Shown here piece by piece: positions 33,860-43,125 of a stretch of 64,000 nt of DNA. Both the position numbers and the translations under genes were made by a program. Source of the stretch: Nostoc sp. MS1 (lineage in GTDB: Bacteria; Cyanobacteriota; Cyanobacteriia; Cyanobacteriales; Nostocaceae); NCBI RefSeq assembly GCF_019976755.1, contig NZ_AP023441.1, forward strand, positions 248,001 to 312,000. The letters run 5' to 3'. The notes beneath the pieces are model-generated. The model was not told the origin of the DNA and made no database searches. It worked only from the letters and a program-made list of their open reading frames with translations. Every line of letters starts with the position of its first letter. The stretch's first letter is position 1.

Positions 33860-34855
33860 TTACGCTGCTTCTCCTTCTTCCTGGGCTGATTCGTCAACGG
33901 TAGCTAAATTCTTCTCTTCTGTGGTTAGTTGCAAGAAGACATCTTCTAGACTAGCGCTGACACGACGCATTTCATGCAAACCAAACCCAGAACTAATTAA
34001 ACTGGTGGCAATTTCCTTTCCTGGTTCGGTTCCCGGCTGGGAAATTACCCGCAGATATGCACGGTTGTCTTTGGGGAGATGATCACCAGGAATAGATTCT
34101 ACCAAACTCACTCCAGGGACTTTTTGCAATACCTGCTTGGCTAGGGGTGCTTCTCCCTCGATTTCCAACTCATAACCAGAGCCGCCTGTCAACTGAGTCA
34201 TCAATTTTTCGGGTGTATTCTTGGCTACCACCTTACCGCGATTGATAATAGCAACCCGGCTACAGGTCATACTCACCTCTGGCAGAATGTGGGTAGACAG
34301 GATGATTGTGTGGGTTCCCGCTAGACTTTTAATTAAATTCCGTACATCGATGATTTGTCTGGGATCAAGCCCGACCGTAGGTTCATCTAAAATAATCGCT
34401 GGGGGATCATGAACGATCGCCTGAGCAATACCCACCCTTTGACGATATCCTTTAGATAACTTGCGGATAATGACTTTGCGCCTATCTTCTAAGTTACAAC
34501 GATTGATGGCTGCGTCTACTTTGGAAGTGCGATCGCCTGCTGAAACACCCTTAATTCGCGCCACAAAATGCAGAAACCCCTCCACCGTCATATCGGGATA
34601 TAGCGGCGGCGTTTCCGGTAAATAACCAATACGCTGACGCACCGCCAAAGAATTTTCATGCACATCAAACCCAGCAATTTTAGCCGTGCCACTACTTGCC
34701 GGTAAATAACCCGCCAAAATGCGCATCGTTGTAGTTTTTCCTGCGCCATTCGGCCCCAAAAACCCTAAAATCTCCCCAGGTTCGACGCTAAAAGTCACAT
34801 CAGTAATTGCTGGGGTGGAACCATAGGTTTTACTCAGATGTTCAACTTCAATCAT
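33860..34855 (-). CDS. ABC transporter ATP-binding protein (GldA-like)
   Basis: A 331-residue ATPase. Walker A GPNGAGKTT is at about 34-42, the signature LSKGYRQRVG at about 138-147, Walker B IILDEPT at about 158-164, and the switch His in STHILPE. The C-terminal extension (about 225-331) is typical of ABC-2 exporters of the CcmA/GldA group and ends with acidic residues. It heads the four-gene operon: zero gap to the permease, then the GldG-like and DUF4340 proteins. Confidence 0.93.
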   Translation of the reverse strand: MIEVEHLSKTYGSTPAITDVTFSVEPGEILGFLGPNGAGKTTTMRILAGYLPASSGTAKIAGFDVHENSLAVRQRIGYLPETPPLYPDMTVEGFLHFVARIKGVSAGDRTSKVDAAINRCNLEDRRKVIIRKLSKGYRQRVGIAQAIVHDPPAIILDEPTVGLDPRQIIDVRNLIKSLAGTHTIILSTHILPEVSMTCSRVAIINRGKVVAKNTPEKLMTQLTGGSGYELEIEGEAPLAKQVLQKVPGVSLVESIPGDHLPKDNRAYLRVISQPGTEPGKEIATSLISSGFGLHEMRRVSASLEDVFLQLTTEEKNLATVDESAQEEGEAA

Positions 34856-34990
34856 AAATTGTTCAGCGATATGCTCGTCCCATAGTAGACGTTCACAACT
34901 TCTCTAGGGTACTCAACAATCCTGACATTTTACCGACCTCACATAAAAAACTCCGCGCTCCTCCGCGCTAACCTCCCATACCTCTGTCTT

Positions 34991-35055
34991 GAAAAGTTTC
35001 CTACGGTTCGCGTAAGCGTCTCGTAAGAGAGGGAAACCCTCCTACAGAACTTTTC
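34991..35055. repeat. GC-rich inverted-repeat element upstream of two divergent genes
   Basis: GAAAAGTTTC pairs with GAACTTTTC, and inside, GTTTCC with GGGAAAC; the centre TACGGTTCGCGTAAGCGTCT is GC-rich and similar to the Nostoc dispersed repeat at 49140-49210. It occupies much of the 335-base divergent gap (34856-35190) between the GldA-like and DUF1003 genes. Nothing else noted there. Confidence 0.5.
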
Positions 35056-35190
35056 GCTGCGTTTAAAACACCTCTTCAATCACTTTTCTTTATCATTTTA
35101 AAAACAAACAATATTTGCTCCTATCGGTAGTTAGGCGTAAATTGAACTCATGAAGTCAAACGTGAGCAGATTTACCCAACCAGGTGCAAC

Positions 35191-35796
35191 ATGAATACCA
35201 AAGAAAAAACTTCATCAAATAACGCCGCAGAGGAATTAACACAAGGACAGAAACTAGCTGACAAATTAGCCAACCAAGTAGGTTCTTGGAAATTTCTAAT
35301 TTGCCAAAGCACTATCCTAGCTGGATGGGTAGGAATGAACTTAGCGCCAGGAGTTCCCCATTGGGATGATTCACCCTTCATTATGCTTAACCTAGTGTTT
35401 TCCTTTGCTTCAGCCTATACAGCGCCCATCGTATTAATGAGCCAAAATCGCCAGTCTGACACTGACCGCAGAAATGCCGAAATCGATCACCAAGTGAATC
35501 TCAGAGCTAGTCAAAATATTGAACTGTTACATCAAAAATTGGATGAATTGCACTCTCAAAAGCTCAACGAATTAACTCAAATTATCAAAGAGCAACAACA
35601 AGTTATTAATGAGCTTAAAGTCACCTTAGTACCTGCATCTAAAGGTAGTAAAGAAGTAAAAGTTTCTTTATTGCCAGGGTTACAAATGCAAACAAACAAT
35701 AAATTTGCCAAAGAAGCTGCTCAGAATCGGAATTTTACCGTAGAACAACCCATTGAAGACAGTGCGAAAGTTGTAGAAAAGCTGACTCGTCAATAA
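35191..35796 (+). CDS. DUF1003 family membrane protein
   Basis: A 201-residue protein: N-terminal segment with LADKLANQVGSWKFLICQS leading into the first helix, two membrane helices (about 37-55 and 64-86) and the family-typical MSQNRQSDTDRRNAEIDHQVN. The C-terminal half is coiled coil (HQKLDELHSQKLNELTQIIKEQQ) with a final unstructured segment. Function unknown in this family. AGGTG lies a few bases before the ATG. Single gene between divergent and co-directional neighbours. Confidence 0.88.
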   Translation: MNTKEKTSSNNAAEELTQGQKLADKLANQVGSWKFLICQSTILAGWVGMNLAPGVPHWDDSPFIMLNLVFSFASAYTAPIVLMSQNRQSDTDRRNAEIDHQVNLRASQNIELLHQKLDELHSQKLNELTQIIKEQQQVINELKVTLVPASKGSKEVKVSLLPGLQMQTNNKFAKEAAQNRNFTVEQPIEDSAKVVEKLTRQ

Positions 35797-35971
35797 GAAT
35801 GGGCTGTAAGTTTTTAAATATCTTTAATAAACAATGTTTTGATAGAAGCAATCCACAAGTTTGAATTATATTTCCTACCCTTCATCAATTAATCACTTGC
35901 ATGGATTCCTCAGCAATTACACACAGAAAATGACACTACTTGAATAGTACCGACATTGAGAACAGATAGAC

Positions 35972-36676
35972 ATGAATGAAATTATTACAGCGATTCCCAC
36001 CGGAGTTACAGCCTTTGTCGCCACTAACCTAGATGATTTAGTTATCCTCACACTATTATTTTCTCAGGTGAATGCAACTTTCCGTAGCCGACATATTATT
36101 ATTGGTCAATATTTAGGTTTCTGCACTTTAGTAGTGGCTAGTATGGTTGGTTTATTAGGAGGTTTAATCTTACCATCTCATTGGATTGGGTTTTTAGGTT
36201 TAGTACCAATCACGATAGGATTAAATCGTTTGCTCAATTCAGAACCTAACTCATCATCTGAGGAAGAATCAGAAATAGAATTGTCTCATTCTTCTACTTT
36301 GGCTAGTTTTGTATCTCCTCAAGCTTATAGTGTGGCGGCTATTACTGTTGCTAACGGTAGTGATAATATAGGTATCTATATGCCCTTATTTGCTAACAGT
36401 GCTGTTACTGAATTGCTCGTAATCATTACAGTCTTTTTGTTGCTGGTAGGTGTCTGGTGTTATGTGACTTATAAGCTAACCTGTCAAAATGCGATCGCCA
36501 ATCTATTAACTCGTTATGGCAATAGTTTCGTTCCCTTTGTCTTAATAGGTTTAGGTGTGTCTATCATCTTAGATAGTGCCTCACTCAGTCCAATTGCTTT
36601 GACAGTTACTTGTTTATGTTTAATGGGGCTAATCAAAATAATTCAAGCTTCTAAATTCAAGGCTCAAAGTTTGTAA
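35972..36676 (+). CDS. Cadmium-resistance (CadD-like) transporter family protein
   Basis: A 234-residue, six-helix membrane protein. The start MNEIITAIPTGVTAFVATNLDDLVIL with the acidic NLDD pair in helix 1, GQYLGFCTLV after helix 2, and VANGSDNIGIYMPLFA in helix 4 are the hallmarks of the CadD/LysE-like fold. Acidic residues in helices 1 and 4 probably bind the cation. True cadmium export is not assured. A secreted-protein gene follows after 12 bases. Confidence 0.85.
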   Translation: MNEIITAIPTGVTAFVATNLDDLVILTLLFSQVNATFRSRHIIIGQYLGFCTLVVASMVGLLGGLILPSHWIGFLGLVPITIGLNRLLNSEPNSSSEEESEIELSHSSTLASFVSPQAYSVAAITVANGSDNIGIYMPLFANSAVTELLVIITVFLLLVGVWCYVTYKLTCQNAIANLLTRYGNSFVPFVLIGLGVSIILDSASLSPIALTVTCLCLMGLIKIIQASKFKAQSL

Positions 36677-36688
36677 TTGTAAAAAGAT

Positions 36689-37003
36689 ATGAAAATATTC
36701 CCTCTTTCTTTTGCAGTTTTAATGTTGTTAATTAACTTAGTAGTTACTAGCCCATCTTGGGCATTAACAAATGTTGCTTTAGTCCATAACTCTAACTTTG
36801 AAGTCGGTCAGAAAGTTATTTGGCTTTACAAACCTCGTCCCGACTCTAACGATGTGCAGAAAATCCCGGCTGAAGTGGTCAAATTAAGCCCTAAGCAAGT
36901 GCAAATCAAAGTCCGCAAAAACAATAATGAATTTGTCAATCGCTGGGTTAATCCTAACAAACTTGAGAATTTCCCTAAGATGCCAGACTCAGCATTACGC
37001 TAA
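36689..37003 (+). CDS. Small secreted protein
   Basis: A 104-residue protein with a signal peptide (MKIFPLSFAVLMLLINLVVT followed by SPSWA, cleavage after SWA). The mature part (about 80 residues) has FEVGQKVIWLYKPRP...VPAEVVKLSPKQVQIKV, the alternating strand pattern of an SH3-like or KOW/Tudor-like barrel. No exact family. The gene starts 12 bases after the CadD-like gene, so the two may be co-transcribed. Confidence 0.7.
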   Translation: MKIFPLSFAVLMLLINLVVTSPSWALTNVALVHNSNFEVGQKVIWLYKPRPDSNDVQKIPAEVVKLSPKQVQIKVRKNNNEFVNRWVNPNKLENFPKMPDSALR

Positions 37004-37139
37004 ATCAAGACTTATGTGAAAACCATCAAAAAGTTTTCTACTATTGCAATAGTTCTGTTCTAGTACTCTTTTAAATAGTATTAAGCAACCATCATCTTCT
37101 TTAATTGATCATAAATAATCTCAAACCAGGGAGAAAAAT

Positions 37140-37763
37140 ATGCCATTCATCAAAATCTTTCTTGTCGCGCTCGTCTTTATCTTAAACCTCACAATTGCTC
37201 AACCATCTTGGGCTGGTAAAGATTTCACCAAAGGAACTGACTATGCTGAGGTAACTCAAGAACTCAATCAACTTTTAACCGTACAAAATAACCCAGAACA
37301 AGCTGGCTATACACCAGAAGAACTTCAAGCTCGTCTATCACAGTTGCAGTCCCAGAAGTACATCATGGAAACAGCCAAAAAACGGGCGCAATGCACTAAT
37401 CTAACAGGTAGAACTTTAGGTGTCTACGCTAACAAACCTAAGAAATCTCCAACTCAACTCTACTTCTTAGCAGCAGGACAAATTACAGATGATGATTGGG
37501 ATTGTGACGGTATTTACTTACCCGCAGGTACTAGGGTACTTCTAAATCCTACTGGTGAAGTGCAAGAGTTAACTGAACCCATAGCTGTGAATTTTGTTGA
37601 TGGTACACAGTCAATTGCCAGAACTAATCCAACTACTGGTGCAATTGAATTAAATGTTCAACCTGCTAAAGTCTTCAAAGCTGGCGAAGGTACTTGGTTG
37701 CTTCCTACTCTGTCTCAAGCACAGATTGATACGCAAGTTCCTAGTCCAGAGCTAATTGACTAA
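37140..37763 (+). CDS. Secreted hypothetical protein
   Basis: A 207-residue protein whose leader (MPFIKIFLVALVFILNLTIA, then QPSWA) is close to the preceding gene's (both end SWA). The mature part has a helical segment (about 32-85, YAEVTQELNQLL...QLQSQKYIMETAKKRAQC) and a strand-rich domain with a possible disulfide between its Cys residues. No known family. GGGAG lies six bases before the ATG. A terminator follows. Confidence 0.68.
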   Translation: MPFIKIFLVALVFILNLTIAQPSWAGKDFTKGTDYAEVTQELNQLLTVQNNPEQAGYTPEELQARLSQLQSQKYIMETAKKRAQCTNLTGRTLGVYANKPKKSPTQLYFLAAGQITDDDWDCDGIYLPAGTRVLLNPTGEVQELTEPIAVNFVDGTQSIARTNPTTGAIELNVQPAKVFKAGEGTWLLPTLSQAQIDTQVPSPELID

Positions 37764-37805
37764 TACCGATTAAACATTAATTTTAAGCATCGTAAATAAT
37801 ACTAT

Positions 37806-37835
37806 ACCCCTTCTACTTTAGGAGGGGTTTTTATG
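37806..37835 (+). terminator. Intrinsic terminator after the secreted-protein gene
   Basis: ACCCCT pairs with AGGGGT across an 11-base loop (partly extendable), followed by TTTTTAT, 42 bases after the stop. Confidence 0.75.
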
Positions 37836-38086
37836 TACAGTAAATTTCCCTCCATAGGTAGCAATATCTATATATATCAATTTAAATCTACGGAAGAATA
37901 AATATGTGTTAAAGAAGGTAAAATGGCTGAAATCCTTTTTCCTTCTGCCTCTTACCAACTACTTGTAGTAGTTTGCTGACTAAGTAACAAATAATAAAGC
38001 CTACGATAGATTTTCTTCTATAATCCCTATAATACTATAACAACGGTATCTCGCCCAAGATACCGTACATATAGGAGTAAGTGCTG
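37836..38086. other. Leader region of the substrate-binding/pst cluster
   Basis: AT-rich promoter region. A perfect eight-base stem CGGTATCT/AGATACCG with a six-base loop (38044-38065) lies just before AGGAG at 38073-38077. No convincing Pho-box repeat was found. Confidence 0.4.
38044..38065 (+). promoter_or_regulatory. Leader hairpin or operator before the sulfate-binding-like gene
   Basis: CGGTATCT-CGCCCA-AGATACCG is a perfect dyad seven bases ahead of the Shine-Dalgarno sequence. It could be a repressor site or an RNA structure affecting translation. No T-run follows. Confidence 0.45.
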
Positions 38087-39220
38087 ATGAGCAAGTCGCA
38101 ACATCTAGCGCAATTAGGATACTTAATTGTAGATAAAGTTTGGCAGACTATACGGGGTTCCCGATACATAGTTACAAGTTGTATAAAGGCGCGTAATGTT
38201 CGCAGCTTTGTAAGTTTGTGGTTGGTAGGGATTATTTTCAGTACAGCGATCGCAGCTTGTTCACAAAGTAGATATGCTGGAACATCAGATGTGAGACTGA
38301 AGCTTGTTTCTTTTTCAGTTACTAAAGCTGCACATGATCAGATAATACCTAAATTTGTTGAGAAGTGGAAGCAAGAACACAATCAAAACGTCACCTTTGA
38401 GCGGAGTTACGGGGGTTCTGGCGCACAAGCGGAAGAGGTGATTAAAGGTACACAAGAGGCAGATATAGTACACTTAGCATTGCCTCTGGATGTCAACAGA
38501 ATTAAGCAAACTGGTTTGATTAAAACAGGTTGGGAGAACAAATCGCCCAGAAATGGTATTGTGAGTAGATCAGTTGCGGCGATCGTTACTCGTGCAGGCA
38601 ATCCTAAAGGTATCAATAGTTGGCAAGATTTAGCCAAAGATGGCGTAACCTTGATTGCAGCTAACCCTAAAACCTCTGGTATTGCTATTTGGGAATTTCT
38701 CGCTTTGTGGGGTTCAGTAACTCTTACAGGTGGCGATGAACAAGCAGCCTTAAACTATATTACTAAGGTGTATAAAAATACGCCAATTCTTACAAAAGAT
38801 GCCCGCGAAGCCAGCGATTTATTCTTCAAAAAAAATCAGGGTGATGTTTTAATAAATTATGAAAATGAAGTAGTTTTAGCAGAAAACAATGGCTTAAAGC
38901 TACCTTATACAGTGCCACAAGTCAATATTTCTATCGACAACCCCGTCGCCATAGTTGATAAAAATGTTGATAAGCATGGTACAAGAGAAGTTGCAGAAGC
39001 ATTCGTTGATTTCTTGTATTCAACCGAAGCCCAGCGCGAATTTGCTAAATTACAATATCGTCCTGTCAATCCCACCGTTACCCAAGAAGTCGCAGCAAAA
39101 TATCCGAAAATTTACACCTTATTTACATCTCAAGATTTAGGTGGTTGGGATTTGATTCAGCAGAAATTTTTCGACAATGGCGCAATTTTTGATAAAGTGC
39201 AAGCTGCTAAAAAAGGATAA
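38087..39220 (+). CDS. Sulfate-binding-like extracytoplasmic lipoprotein upstream of the pst genes
   Basis: A 377-residue substrate-binding protein similar to the sulfate/thiosulfate-binding (SbpA/CysP) family: LVSFSVTKAAHDQIIPKF, ERSYGGSGAQAEEVI, ADIVHLALPLDVNRI, NPKTSGIAIWEFLALW and DVLINYENE are family blocks. The lipobox AIAAC places the lipid Cys at 58, so about 40 residues precede the hydrophobic segment, longer than normal. AGGAG lies nine bases before this ATG; a GTG six bases earlier is too close. It is followed by pstS after 63 bases, an unusual partner; no cysT/W/A genes are nearby. The ligand could be sulfate, phosphate or another oxyanion. Confidence 0.83.
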   Translation: MSKSQHLAQLGYLIVDKVWQTIRGSRYIVTSCIKARNVRSFVSLWLVGIIFSTAIAACSQSRYAGTSDVRLKLVSFSVTKAAHDQIIPKFVEKWKQEHNQNVTFERSYGGSGAQAEEVIKGTQEADIVHLALPLDVNRIKQTGLIKTGWENKSPRNGIVSRSVAAIVTRAGNPKGINSWQDLAKDGVTLIAANPKTSGIAIWEFLALWGSVTLTGGDEQAALNYITKVYKNTPILTKDAREASDLFFKKNQGDVLINYENEVVLAENNGLKLPYTVPQVNISIDNPVAIVDKNVDKHGTREVAEAFVDFLYSTEAQREFAKLQYRPVNPTVTQEVAAKYPKIYTLFTSQDLGGWDLIQQKFFDNGAIFDKVQAAKKG

Positions 39221-39283
39221 AGTTCTCAGCATTGCATTTTATCAACTAGCCTCAGAATTTAAGTTAATTAATTTGTATAGCTT

Positions 39284-40282
39284 ATGAGCTTTCGTAGCCT
39301 ATTTAATGGCTGTTACATCACAAGTTTAATGCTGATTACCAGTAGTATAAACGCTTGTAGCAGTGGACAAGAATTAAGAAGTCAGGTAAGTATTGACGGA
39401 GCGGCTGTTGGTTTTCCGATTTCTCTAGCAGTTGCAGAAGAGTACGGTAAAGTCAAACCTGAAGCACAAGTGAGTGTTGCATCCAGTGGTACTGGTGGCG
39501 GTATTAGTAAATTTTGTAATGGGGAAATTGATATCGTTGGTGCTTCTCGTACCATCAGAGATGAAGAAATAAAGAAATGTAAAAGTAAGAATATTGAATT
39601 TGTAGAGTTACCCATAGCTTTAGATGGAATTGCAGTTATTGCTAACCGTCAAAATAACTTTGCTAAATGTCTAACTATTAAGGAGCTAGATAAAATTTGG
39701 AGTGCTAAATCAGATGGGAAAATATTAACTTGGAATCAAGTTAATCCTAAGTTTCCTAATCAAAAACTTAAGTTATATGCTCCTGCTTCTGACACAGGAA
39801 CATTCGATTACATGACTCAAGCTGTGACAGGTAAAGCGAAGAACGGGCGCACAGATTATACCCCCAGTCATAACCAAAACCTACTGGTGCAAGGGGTAGC
39901 AGGTGATACAACCGCCTTGGGTTATGTGGGCATATCTTATTACATCCAAAACCAAGACAAACTCAATTTAGTGGCGGTAGAAAGTCCTAAAGGCAAGTGT
40001 GAAAAACCAGTCCCAGTGGATAACGTAATTAAAAACACTTACACGCCTTTGTCTCGTCCTTTATTTATCTATGTCAGTAAAAAGTCTTTAGATAGTAAGC
40101 CAGCAGTCAAAGAGTTTGTAAATTTCTACTTAGATAATTCTTGGAAATGGGTAGATAGCGTTGGTTATGTAGCGCTACCAGATGAAGCCTATTTCAAAGT
40201 AAAACAGAAGTTTGCTAAAGGTGAAACTGGAACAAAGTTTAAAAAAGCCAAACCAGGGGAACCAATCACCAATTTTATCTAA
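39284..40282 (+). CDS. pstS: Phosphate ABC transporter, periplasmic phosphate-binding lipoprotein
   Basis: A 332-residue PstS with lipobox SSINAC (lipid Cys25). Family blocks: SIDGAAVGFPISLAVAEEY, SSGTGGGISKFCNGEIDIVGASR (phosphate-contacting Ser/Thr and Asp) and SDTGTFDYM. The C-terminus is Lys/Gly-rich. It is the first of four pst genes, followed by pstC after 26 bases. High-affinity phosphate uptake, normally induced by phosphate limitation through SphR; I could not find a clear Pho box. Confidence 0.93.
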   Translation: MSFRSLFNGCYITSLMLITSSINACSSGQELRSQVSIDGAAVGFPISLAVAEEYGKVKPEAQVSVASSGTGGGISKFCNGEIDIVGASRTIRDEEIKKCKSKNIEFVELPIALDGIAVIANRQNNFAKCLTIKELDKIWSAKSDGKILTWNQVNPKFPNQKLKLYAPASDTGTFDYMTQAVTGKAKNGRTDYTPSHNQNLLVQGVAGDTTALGYVGISYYIQNQDKLNLVAVESPKGKCEKPVPVDNVIKNTYTPLSRPLFIYVSKKSLDSKPAVKEFVNFYLDNSWKWVDSVGYVALPDEAYFKVKQKFAKGETGTKFKKAKPGEPITNFI

Positions 40283-40308
40283 TTTAAGCTTGATTCATCA
40301 CCATTCTT

Positions 40309-41247
40309 ATGCAGAATATCAATCGAGACGGTTCATCTCAAACATGGGAACAGTCACTAGAAAAAAATGCCTCGGAAGATATCTTAGAAAAGATTATTGG
40401 GGTAATTTTATTTGCTTGTGCTTTAGTATCTGTTCTGACTACTTTTGGCATTGTAGTGATTATCTTTAAGGAAACTTGGGGATTTTTCCAAGAAGTTTCC
40501 TTTGCCCAATTCTTCCTTGATACTAAATGGACACCACTGTTTGCAGATAGACACTTTGGCGTTTGGCCTTTAATTAATGGTACGTTGTTAACAACAGCGA
40601 TCGCTATGGCTGTTGCTATTCCTCTTGGTTTATCTTCGGCAATTTATTTGAGTGAATATGCTCAACCCAAAGTAGCAGCAATTTTACGTCCCGCAGTAGA
40701 ACTTTTAGCCGGGATACCAACTGTAGTCTATGGTTATTTCGCGTTACTGTTCGTCACCCCATTGCTACGAAATGTAATTCCTCTAGAATTATTCAACGCC
40801 TTAAGTGCAGGATTAATGATGGGAGTAATGATTACTCCTACTGTTGGTTCTATTAGTTTAGATGCTATTCAAGCCGTTCCCCGTTCTTTACGAGAAGGCG
40901 CTTATGCTTTAGGTATTACAAAACTTGAAGCAATTTTTAGAGTTGTGCTTCCATCTGCACTTTCGGGAATTATCGCTTCAATTATTCTGGGTGTTTCTCG
41001 CGCCGTGGGTGAGACGATGACTGTTGTTATTGCTGCGGGACAACAACCAAGAATTACTATTAACTTCGCGGAATCTGTAGAAACAATGACAGCCTACATG
41101 GCTCAAATTTCCGGCGGAGATAGTCCCCGTGGAAGTCTGAATTTTCAGACTTTATATGCAGTAGGCGCTCTTTTGTTTTTAATTACCCTAGCTTTAAATA
41201 TTTTTAGTTATTGGGTTGCTAATCGTTTTAAAGAAAAGTACGACTAA
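40309..41247 (+). CDS. pstC: Phosphate ABC transporter permease PstC
   Basis: A 312-residue membrane protein with six helices. A cytoplasmic N-terminus (about 1-30) precedes the first helix. The MetI-type permease block with ALGITKLEAIFRVVLPSALSGI (EAA loop) near 205 and AVGETMTV are diagnostic of PstC. The next gene, pstA, starts six bases after the stop. Confidence 0.95.
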   Translation: MQNINRDGSSQTWEQSLEKNASEDILEKIIGVILFACALVSVLTTFGIVVIIFKETWGFFQEVSFAQFFLDTKWTPLFADRHFGVWPLINGTLLTTAIAMAVAIPLGLSSAIYLSEYAQPKVAAILRPAVELLAGIPTVVYGYFALLFVTPLLRNVIPLELFNALSAGLMMGVMITPTVGSISLDAIQAVPRSLREGAYALGITKLEAIFRVVLPSALSGIIASIILGVSRAVGETMTVVIAAGQQPRITINFAESVETMTAYMAQISGGDSPRGSLNFQTLYAVGALLFLITLALNIFSYWVANRFKEKYD

Positions 41248-41253
41248 TTAAGT

Positions 41254-42153
41254 ATGGCTACAAGTTATCAACGTGATGATGAATTAGATTCAACGGCGGA
41301 ATTTACTGATAATATTGAGAGAAGGGAAATCTTAGGTAAAGTATTTGAACTACTCTTTTTATTCGGTTTATTGATTGGCTTATTCGTCCTGGCATTACTA
41401 CTTTTTGATATCCTCAGAGACGGATTAGGCAGATTTTTAACGCCTGGTTTTTTAACCGAAACCCCTTCCCGTTTTCCAGATGAAGGTGGTATACGCCCTG
41501 CAATTATCAGTAGCATTATCTTAGGAATTGTGGTGATTGTGGTAACGGTTCCCATTGGTGTGGGAGCAGCTTTGTATTTAGAAGAGTATGCACCGAGAAA
41601 TTGGTGGACAGCAATTATTGAGATTAACATTAGTAATCTCGCAGGAGTACCTTCTATTGTTTATGGGTTGCTAGGTTTAGGGGTTTTTAATTACTTACTT
41701 GGCTTTGGCCCAGCTTTAATTTCTGGCGCTTTGACTCTCTCTTTGCTGTCTTTACCAGTCATTATTGTGACAGCTAGAGAAGCAATTCGCGCCGTTCCCA
41801 ACTCCCTCAGATATGCCTCCTACGGGTTAGGTGCTACCAAATGGAAAACTATTAGTAGCCATGTCGTACCCTATGCTGTTCCTGGTATCCTCACAGGGGT
41901 AATTATTTCTATATCCCGTGCTATTGGTGATGCAGCTTCTCTCATTGTTGTCGGCGCTGTAGGTTTCCTCACCTTCAACCCTGGTTTATTCCAGAGATTT
42001 ATGGCGTTACCTATTCAAATCTACAGCTACATTACTCGTCCAGAACCAGGATTTGCTAACGCCGCCGCCGCCACAATTATTGCGTTGTTACTCTTGATTT
42101 TAGTGTTGAATGGTGTAGCCATTTATATTAGACAACGCTTCATTATTCGCTAA
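41254..42153 (+). CDS. pstA: Phosphate ABC transporter permease PstA
   Basis: A 299-residue six-helix permease. GVGAALYLEEYAPRN, ISNLAGVPSIVYGLLGLG and the EAA loop YGLGATKWKTISSHVVPYAV, followed by SRAIGDAASLIVVGA, are PstA hallmarks (PstA pairs with PstC in the membrane). Six-base gap from pstC, 49 bases to pstB. Confidence 0.95.
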   Translation: MATSYQRDDELDSTAEFTDNIERREILGKVFELLFLFGLLIGLFVLALLLFDILRDGLGRFLTPGFLTETPSRFPDEGGIRPAIISSIILGIVVIVVTVPIGVGAALYLEEYAPRNWWTAIIEINISNLAGVPSIVYGLLGLGVFNYLLGFGPALISGALTLSLLSLPVIIVTAREAIRAVPNSLRYASYGLGATKWKTISSHVVPYAVPGILTGVIISISRAIGDAASLIVVGAVGFLTFNPGLFQRFMALPIQIYSYITRPEPGFANAAAATIIALLLLILVLNGVAIYIRQRFIIR

Positions 42154-42202
42154 TGAGATTTTTTAATTCATCAGGCATTTATACATACTAGGAGATTAGC
42201 AA

Positions 42203-43033
42203 ATGCACTATAGCAGTAACGGTAGAAGTCAATCAGATAGCGCCACGCTAGAACAACACAATACAATCTTTAATGTTGAAGGTGTGAAAGTATATTATGG
42301 GGGATTTTTAGCACTTCTAGATGTGTATTTGCAGATTCCCCAGAAACAAATAGCGGCTTTTATTGGCCCTTCTGGATGTGGTAAAAGCACCCTGTTACGT
42401 TGCTTCAACCGCATGAATGATTTGATTCCAGGGGCTAAGGTAGAGGGTAGGTTAAATTACCGCGATCGCAATATTTACGACCCCAAAATTAACCCTGTTA
42501 AATTACGTCGTCAAGTAGGAATGGTTTTTCAAAGACCAAATCCATTTCCTAAATCAATATACGAAAATATTGCTTTCGGCCCCCGCGCAAATGGATATAA
42601 AGGCAATATTGATGAGTTAGTCGAAGACTCTCTCAGACGCGCCGCTATTTGGGATGAAGTCAAAGACAAACTCAAAGAGAAAGGTACAGCTTTATCTGGT
42701 GGACAACAACAACGACTCTGCATAGCTAGAGCGATCGCCATGAAACCAGATGTATTATTAATGGATGAACCATGCTCTGCACTTGACCCTATTTCTACTC
42801 GTCAAGTCGAAGAACTTTGCCTAGAACTCAAAGAGCAATACACCATCATTATGGTGACGCATAATATGCAGCAAGCCTCCAGAGTGGCAGACTGGACAGC
42901 CTTCTTCAATACTGAAATAGATGCAGGTGGTAAACGTCGCGGGAAGTTAGTAGAATTTAGCCCGACAGAACAAATGTTTAATTCTCCTAACACTAGAGAA
43001 GCACAAGAATATATCAGTGGACGCTTCGGTTAA
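42203..43033 (+). CDS. pstB: Phosphate ABC transporter ATP-binding protein PstB
   Basis: A 276-residue ATPase. Walker A GPSGCGKST at about 55-63, Q-loop with VFQRPNPFPKSIYENIAFG (PstB-specific), signature LSGGQQQR, Walker B VLLMDEPCSALD and switch His in VTHNMQQA. AGGAG eight bases before the ATG. Last gene of the pst operon, followed by a strong terminator. Confidence 0.97.
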   Translation: MHYSSNGRSQSDSATLEQHNTIFNVEGVKVYYGGFLALLDVYLQIPQKQIAAFIGPSGCGKSTLLRCFNRMNDLIPGAKVEGRLNYRDRNIYDPKINPVKLRRQVGMVFQRPNPFPKSIYENIAFGPRANGYKGNIDELVEDSLRRAAIWDEVKDKLKEKGTALSGGQQQRLCIARAIAMKPDVLLMDEPCSALDPISTRQVEELCLELKEQYTIIMVTHNMQQASRVADWTAFFNTEIDAGGKRRGKLVEFSPTEQMFNSPNTREAQEYISGRFG

Positions 43034-43059
43034 TTTCTAGTGATATTGCAACATCTTAT

Positions 43060-43102
43060 AAACTGGTTTTCTTAACTCTTACTAAAGAAAACCAGTTTTT
43101 TG
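43060..43102 (+). terminator. Strong intrinsic terminator of the pst operon
   Basis: A perfect 14-base stem, AAACTGGTTTTCTT with AAGAAAACCAGTTT, encloses an 11-base loop and ends in a T-run, 26 bases after pstB. It is also near the end of the convergent peptidoglycan-binding gene and may act on both strands. Confidence 0.9.
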
Positions 43103-43125
43103 TTAGCAATAACGGAGAAAACCCT

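Noticed and set aside
37836..38086. Pho box before the pst cluster
   Set aside because: No convincing pair of TTAACCT-type direct repeats with the right spacing could be found, so phosphate control by SphR is not claimed.
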